NCBI GenBank assembly: GCA_003661105.1
Contig: QMVM01000073.1
Coordinates: 1 to 9,005, forward strand
DNA: 9,005 nt
DNA from: Methanosarcinales archaeon
GTDB lineage: Archaea; Halobacteriota; Methanosarcinia; Methanosarcinales; Methanogasteraceae
Direction of reading: 5' to 3'
This document shows, one piece after another, positions 6,178-9,005 of the stretch (positions are counted from its first letter, which is position 1; each line of letters opens with the position of its first letter). Below the pieces are notes generated by a model that was given only the letters and a program-made list of their open reading frames with translations, had not been told where the DNA came from and ran no database searches. Position numbers and translations under genes: made by a program.

Positions 6178-7446
6178 GTGGAAACGGTGGTATTCTTGCC
6201 ATACACAATCGAATATATTCACGCAAGAGAGATATTGGATTCACGCGGGAATCCTACAGTCGAGGTTGACCTTGAGACGCCAAGCGGCTTCGGGCGCGCT
6301 GGTGTGCCTTCTGGCGCGTCGACAGGCACAAACGAGGCGCTTGAACTCAGGGACGGCGGTGACCGGTATCATGGAAAAGGTGTTCTGAAAGCGGTGGAGC
6401 ACGTGAATACCGCACTCAGAAACGAGATCATTGGCATGGACGTGCGGAACCAGCGCGCGATCGATCAGACGATGATCGATCTCGATGACACTCCGAACAA
6501 GTCGAAGCTTGGCGCGAATGCCATACTCGGTGTCTCGATGGCTGCTTCCAAGGCTGCTGCGGATTCTGCGGGTCTGCCATTGTATGCGTATCTGGGAGGC
6601 ATCCGGGCGTGTGTGCTGCCCTGCCCGACCATGAACGTCTTAAATGGGGGCGAACATGCAGGAAACGACCTTGCGATCCAGGAGTTCATGATCCAGCCGA
6701 AAGGCGCACCGACGTGCGCGGAAGCGGTACGGATCGGGGCAGAGGTCTACCATACACTCAAAGGAATCCTGACTGCGAAGTACGGATCAGGCGCAGGCAA
6801 TGTCGGCGATGAGGGCGGTTATGCGCCGCCGATGGATCATACGGGTCAGGCGCTAGATGCGATCGTTGCCGCCATCGAAGAGGCAGGCTACACCACAGCA
6901 GAGGTCACACTTGGGGTCGATGCCGCTGCATCCGAGTTCTTCAAAGACGGGAAGTATTTGATCGATGGTACAAAGCTCGACGGCGGCGAGATGGTCGATT
7001 ACTACCTTGACCTGATAAAGACATATCCGATCTTCTTACTTGAGGATCCGTTCCACGAGGGGGCATTTCAGGACTTTGCCCTACTGACCGCGGCAACGGA
7101 CAGAGTCATCATTGGTGATGATATCTTTGTGACCAACATCGAGCGGTTGCAGCGCGGGATCGATGCCGGGGCTGCGAATGCGCTGCTACTTAAGTTAAAC
7201 CAGATCGGAACGGTATCTGAAGCGTTTGATGCTGCGCATCTGGCGCACAGGAACGGATACCGGGTTGTTGTAAGTCACCGGTCTGCCGAGACCTGCGACT
7301 CAATGATCGCTGATGTCGCTGTTGCGATAGGTGCTGATCTCTTAAAGACAGGAGCACCTGCCAGGTCAGAGCGCACCTCCAAGTACAACCAACTCATAAG
7401 GATTGAGGAGGAACTTGGTGAAGCAGCAAGATTCGCTCAACTGTGA
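6178..7446 (+). CDS. eno: Enolase (phosphopyruvate hydratase)
   Basis: The 422-residue cytoplasmic enzyme interconverts 2-phosphoglycerate and phosphoenolpyruvate, serving mainly gluconeogenesis in a methanogen-type archaeon. The length is normal. Visible are the N-terminal AREILDSRGNPTVEVD (17-31), the SGAST loop (45-49), H160 in GGEHAGN, E169 in IQEFM, E212 in GDEGGYAP, metal ligands D248, E289 (LLEDPF) and D314 (GDD), catalytic K339 (LLKLNQIGT), SHRS (366-369) and K390 in LKTGAP. The usual SHRSGETED reads SHRSAETCD. The start is uncertain. GTG 6178 fits a near-leaderless message, while TTG 6196 follows GGTGG, a weak Shine-Dalgarno, and would trim six residues. The TATA box lies just beyond a dispersed repeat shared with the tRNA-Leu region. 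Confidence 0.96.
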   Translation: METVVFLPYTIEYIHAREILDSRGNPTVEVDLETPSGFGRAGVPSGASTGTNEALELRDGGDRYHGKGVLKAVEHVNTALRNEIIGMDVRNQRAIDQTMIDLDDTPNKSKLGANAILGVSMAASKAAADSAGLPLYAYLGGIRACVLPCPTMNVLNGGEHAGNDLAIQEFMIQPKGAPTCAEAVRIGAEVYHTLKGILTAKYGSGAGNVGDEGGYAPPMDHTGQALDAIVAAIEEAGYTTAEVTLGVDAAASEFFKDGKYLIDGTKLDGGEMVDYYLDLIKTYPIFLLEDPFHEGAFQDFALLTAATDRVIIGDDIFVTNIERLQRGIDAGAANALLLKLNQIGTVSEAFDAAHLAHRNGYRVVVSHRSAETCDSMIADVAVAIGADLLKTGAPARSERTSKYNQLIRIEEELGEAARFAQL

Positions 7447-7451
7447 GAAAG

Positions 7452-7460
7452 ATATATATA
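7452..7460 (+). promoter_or_regulatory. TATA box before DUF2551 gene
   Basis: ATATATATA lies 6 bp after the enolase stop and about 40 nt before ATG 7497, predicting transcription from about 7482. A second A/T-rich word (GGATATAATTT, about 7472-7482) is an alternative. This suggests that the DUF2551/winged-helix pair is transcribed separately from enolase. Confidence 0.5.
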
Positions 7461-7496
7461 CCATATATTTGGGATATAATTTATGGGATGGTATGC

Positions 7497-7832
7497 ATGA
7501 GTTCATTTCGAACAAAAATCAAGAGGCGATTAGAACGGTATCTTGAGCTGGATGCCGATGGTATTCGGTATGCCGTTATGAAAACCATACTGAAGGTCAA
7601 ACGGATAACTGTAGATCTTCTACATAACACCCTCTCTAAGAAATTCAAGGTCACCCACAAGACCGTTGCATCGATGGTTGGATATATCCACTCCAAACTC
7701 GGCATTCTCCATGCGCAGAAGCAGTCATATAAGACGCACATCGTCTACACGCTGCGTGATGAGTATGTCGATCTTGTGATATCGGTGCTGCGAAGAGCCG
7801 TAGACGCGAAAAACCTCCCGACTGCGGCATGA
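7497..7832 (+). CDS. DUF2551-family protein
   Basis: The 111-residue protein resembles the DUF2551 family, known to me only from methanogen-related archaea and without an assigned function. It is basic at the start (SSFRTKIKRRLERY). The middle region, ITVDLLHNTLSKKFKVTHK continuing into TVASMVGYIHSKLGIL, has the helix pattern of a helix-turn-helix or winged-helix DNA-binding fold, so a regulatory role is plausible inference. I prefer ATG 7497 because the conserved part begins here; ATG 7488 and a GTG overlapping the enolase stop are also in frame but add only a short odd extension. The TGA stop overlaps the next gene's ATG (ATGA), implying translational coupling. Its last 31 or so codons recur, diverged, at 8895-8992. 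Confidence 0.8.
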   Translation: MSSFRTKIKRRLERYLELDADGIRYAVMKTILKVKRITVDLLHNTLSKKFKVTHKTVASMVGYIHSKLGILHAQKQSYKTHIVYTLRDEYVDLVISVLRRAVDAKNLPTAA

Positions 7833-7845
7833 CACTGGTGAAGGA
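7732..7845 (+). repeat. Direct repeat at DUF2551/winged-helix junction, copy 1
   Basis: This covers the end of the DUF2551 gene, the ATGA overlap and the first codons of the next gene. It recurs at 8895-9005 with a 35-nt identical run (from CTACACGCTGCG) and an identical final segment including GCATGACACTGGTGAAGGA. The copies differ by a handful of substitutions and a net 3-nt length change that keeps the frame. The second copy is cut by the window end, so the repeat may be longer. Confidence 0.9.
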
Positions 7846-8230
7846 TGCTCCGCGCACCTCGACCAGTTTTATCATCAGATCGGACGCAAACACGAGGGTC
7901 ACCGCATCCCGTGATCCGTTCTATGAACTGATGCGCCGTCTCTTCCAGGACGAGAGCACTGCGATCCGGGGGCAGAGATTCCTTGAGATGATCCTCGAAC
8001 GGGAGGCATCCGGAAATCCGATACGGACGAGCGAGTGGGCAGAACTTCTCCGTGAGTTAGGGGTCAGTAGATCATCGTTTTATGCAATGCGGAACAAACT
8101 GCTCGGTTCCGGAATGATCGCGAATAAGAAAGGGGTTTACCGGGCATCTGGTCAGTTTAGTAAGGATCTTGTTGATATGGCGAGGTGGTGGTGGGTTGCT
8201 GTGTTGAATCGGGATCTGGAGCGTCTGTGA
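7829..8230 (+). CDS. Small winged-helix-like protein of unknown function
   Basis: The 133-residue protein is not one I can name. Residues about 67-107 (RTSEWAELLRELGVSRSSFY, then MRNKLLGSGMIANKKGVYRA) look like a helix-turn-helix with a wing, and SRSSFYAMRNKL would be the recognition helix. An earlier helical region (DPFYELMRRLFQ, FLEMILEREA) could serve in dimerisation, and the C-terminus has a WWW cluster. No signal peptide or membrane segment is seen. The ATG overlaps the DUF2551 TGA and lacks its own Shine-Dalgarno, so translation is probably coupled and the two proteins may act together. The identical first 5 codons reappear at 8989-9005, suggesting a second copy just beyond the window. 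A DNA-binding regulator is inference. Confidence 0.75.
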   Translation: MTLVKDAPRTSTSFIIRSDANTRVTASRDPFYELMRRLFQDESTAIRGQRFLEMILEREASGNPIRTSEWAELLRELGVSRSSFYAMRNKLLGSGMIANKKGVYRASGQFSKDLVDMARWWWVAVLNRDLERL

Positions 8231-8442
8231 TGATTGCTCGAGTAATTCATTTATTCCTGGAAGGTTCAAGCTTATGGATGGCGAAAAAGTGATTAGAGGT
8301 CCAGTTTCATACGAAAGGTATGTTGCAAGTTCCGACTCTATGCAGGTTGAGTTTCTATGGGAATTGCGGATCCCGTAGGTCCTAAGAGCTCGGAGAGTAA
8401 GGTTAATCTATAACGGGGTCAGAATAGCTTCATAACAGAATC
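8231..8442. other. Intergenic region before hicBA
   Basis: No confident gene. A 34-codon frame (ATG 8274 to TAG 8378; starts MDGEKVIRGPVSYERYVASS) has a GGAAGG about 10 nt upstream, but it matches nothing I know and may be a gene fragment. TAATCTATAA at about 8404-8413 is a possible TATA element for hicBA, which would put transcription near 8435, just before the hicB Shine-Dalgarno. Confidence 0.4.
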
Positions 8443-8451
8443 GGAGGTTGA
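8443..8451 (+). promoter_or_regulatory. Ribosome binding site of hicB
   Basis: GGAGGTTGA is a near-complete match to the archaeal Shine-Dalgarno (GGAGGTGAT) immediately before ATG 8453. It is the strongest ribosome site in the window and fits the need for abundant antitoxin. Confidence 0.7.
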
Positions 8452-8452
8452 T

Positions 8453-8668
8453 ATGGGAACATTCATCGTATCCATCGTGAAGGAAGGCAAGTTCTTTATT
8501 GCGAGATGCCCCGCGCTTGGTGTGACTTCTCAGGGCGAGTCCCTTGAAGAAGCGCAGGCGAACATCAAGGAAGCCATAGATCTTTATATCGAGAGTTTTG
8601 GGATAGATGACCTGCCCAGTGGGACCTCCGCACCATTCTGGACCACAGTTGAAGTTGCCCATGCGTAA
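8453..8668 (+). CDS. hicB: HicB-family antitoxin
   Basis: The 71-residue protein has the HicB fold: TFIVSIVKEGKFFIARCPAL (3-22), then GVTSQGESLEEAQANIKEAI (23-42) and DLYIESFG, the partly degraded RNase-H-like domain that binds and blocks HicA. It is short and ends soon after this domain (WTTVEVAHA), with no C-terminal helix-turn-helix or ribbon-helix-helix of the sort longer HicB antitoxins use to bind their own promoter, so self-repression may be weak or arranged differently. Its start is fixed by a strong Shine-Dalgarno. The stop overlaps the hicA start by 8 nt, a typical coupled arrangement with antitoxin first. Confidence 0.9.
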   Translation: MGTFIVSIVKEGKFFIARCPALGVTSQGESLEEAQANIKEAIDLYIESFGIDDLPSGTSAPFWTTVEVAHA

Positions 8669-8888
8669 GCTTCCCACCATATCGGGTAAAAAACTTATAG
8701 CTGCACTGAAACGAGATGGGTTTATCGAAGTGCGGCAGAAGGGCAGTCACGTGTCACTTCAAAAGATCACCCCTGGAAGAACCTATAAAACCATTGTCCC
8801 ACTGCACCGGGAACTTGCAAAAGGCACACTTCTCGACATTCTCCAACAGACCGAACTTGAGAAGGATGATCTGATTGAACTGCTTTAG
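8661..8888 (+). CDS. hicA: HicA-family mRNA interferase toxin
   Basis: The 75-residue protein is a HicA (YcfA-like) toxin, a small double-stranded-RNA-binding-fold enzyme that cleaves mRNA and is held inactive by HicB. The pattern is clear: LPTISGKKLIAALKRDGFIE (4-23), VRQKGSHVSLQK (24-35) with the catalytic histidine in GSH, TIVPLHRELAKGTLLDILQQ (43-62) and the acidic end EKDDLIELL. I chose ATG 8661, which overlaps the hicB stop, over the in-frame upstream start at 8607 because the family begins at this point. The catalytic His and all core elements are present, so the toxin is probably functional. It ends 6 bp before the direct repeat at 8895. Confidence 0.92.
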   Translation: MRKLPTISGKKLIAALKRDGFIEVRQKGSHVSLQKITPGRTYKTIVPLHRELAKGTLLDILQQTELEKDDLIELL

Positions 8889-8894
8889 GGAATG

Positions 8895-8992
8895 AGACGC
8901 ATATCGCCTACACGCTGCGTGATGAGTATGTCGATCTTGTGAGATCGGTGCTGCGAAGATCCGTAGACGCAAAAACCCAGACTACGGCATGA
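8895..8992 (+). pseudogene. Orphan C-terminal fragment of a second DUF2551 gene
   Basis: In frame this reads THIAYTLRDEYVDLVRSVLR, then RSVDAKTQTTA and TGA at 8990-8992. It corresponds to the last 31 or so residues of the DUF2551 protein with several amino-acid changes and one codon fewer. There is no N-terminal part; the HicA stop lies 6 bp before it. It also preserves the ATGA overlap into a following gene. It is the broken end of a duplicated copy rather than an independent gene. Confidence 0.8.
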
Positions 8993-9005
8993 CACTGGTG
9001 AAGGA
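8989..9005 (+). CDS. Start of a probable second winged-helix-like gene (partial)
   Basis: ATGACACTGGTGAAGGA is identical to the first 17 nt of the gene at 7829 and sits in the same ATGA overlap with a DUF2551 stop. Only five codons (MTLVK) are visible before the window ends, so whether a full paralogue follows cannot be seen here. Confidence 0.4.

Larger units (their letters stand above)
8895..9005 (+). repeat. Direct repeat at DUF2551/winged-helix junction, copy 2
   Basis: This is the diverged second copy of 7732-7845, in the same orientation, beginning 6 bp after the hicA stop and cut by the window end. The two copies bracket the rest of the winged-helix gene and hicBA. Confidence 0.9.

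Overview
This 9-kb window looks like chromosome from an archaeon of the methanogen/methanotroph (Mcr-bearing) lineages. The diagnostic genes are methanogenesis marker protein 2 and a DUF2551 protein, both families I know from methanogens and their relatives. Support comes from archaeal promoters (BRE/TATA boxes of the type CACCTTTAAATG), a predicted leaderless transcript, a tRNA-Leu without encoded CCA, an archaeal-style enolase and a K+-independent membrane pyrophosphatase. The remnant of a secreted repeat protein ending in a dockerin-like domain would fit Methanosarcinales, Syntrophoarchaeum or ANME-type archaea. I cannot place the genus.

Layout. Positions 1-214 hold no gene, only a short hairpin repeat. 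Positions 215-839 (minus) are the wreck of a secreted VCBS/FG-GAP-like, dockerin-ended protein. Positions 862-1824 (minus) encode methanogenesis marker protein 2. Between it and tRNA-Leu(CAA) (2142-2224, plus) lies a 189-bp dispersed repeat. Positions 2225-2615 have no supportable gene. Positions 2616-3669 (plus) are a multiply broken transposase. Positions 3760-5793 (minus) encode the pyrophosphatase HppA. A second, same-length copy of the 189-bp repeat sits between hppA and the divergent enolase gene (6178-7446, plus). Then come two overlapping genes, DUF2551 (7497-7832) and a small winged-helix-like protein (7829-8230), followed by a HicB-HicA toxin-antitoxin pair (8453-8888). At the window edge, the junction of the DUF2551 and winged-helix genes is repeated (8895-9005), so the TA module is bracketed by about 111-114-bp direct repeats.

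How the genes work together. Enolase (gluconeogenesis/glycolysis) and HppA (recovery of biosynthetic PPi energy as an ion gradient) are central-metabolism genes expressed from one divergent promoter region. Marker protein 2 is tied to methane metabolism. The rest is accessory: two pseudogenes, repeats and a TA module beside a duplicated regulatory-type gene pair. The least ordinary features are the duplicated gene junction around hicBA and the gapless 189-bp repeat found twice, each time between divergent promoters. I found no wholly new multi-gene system.
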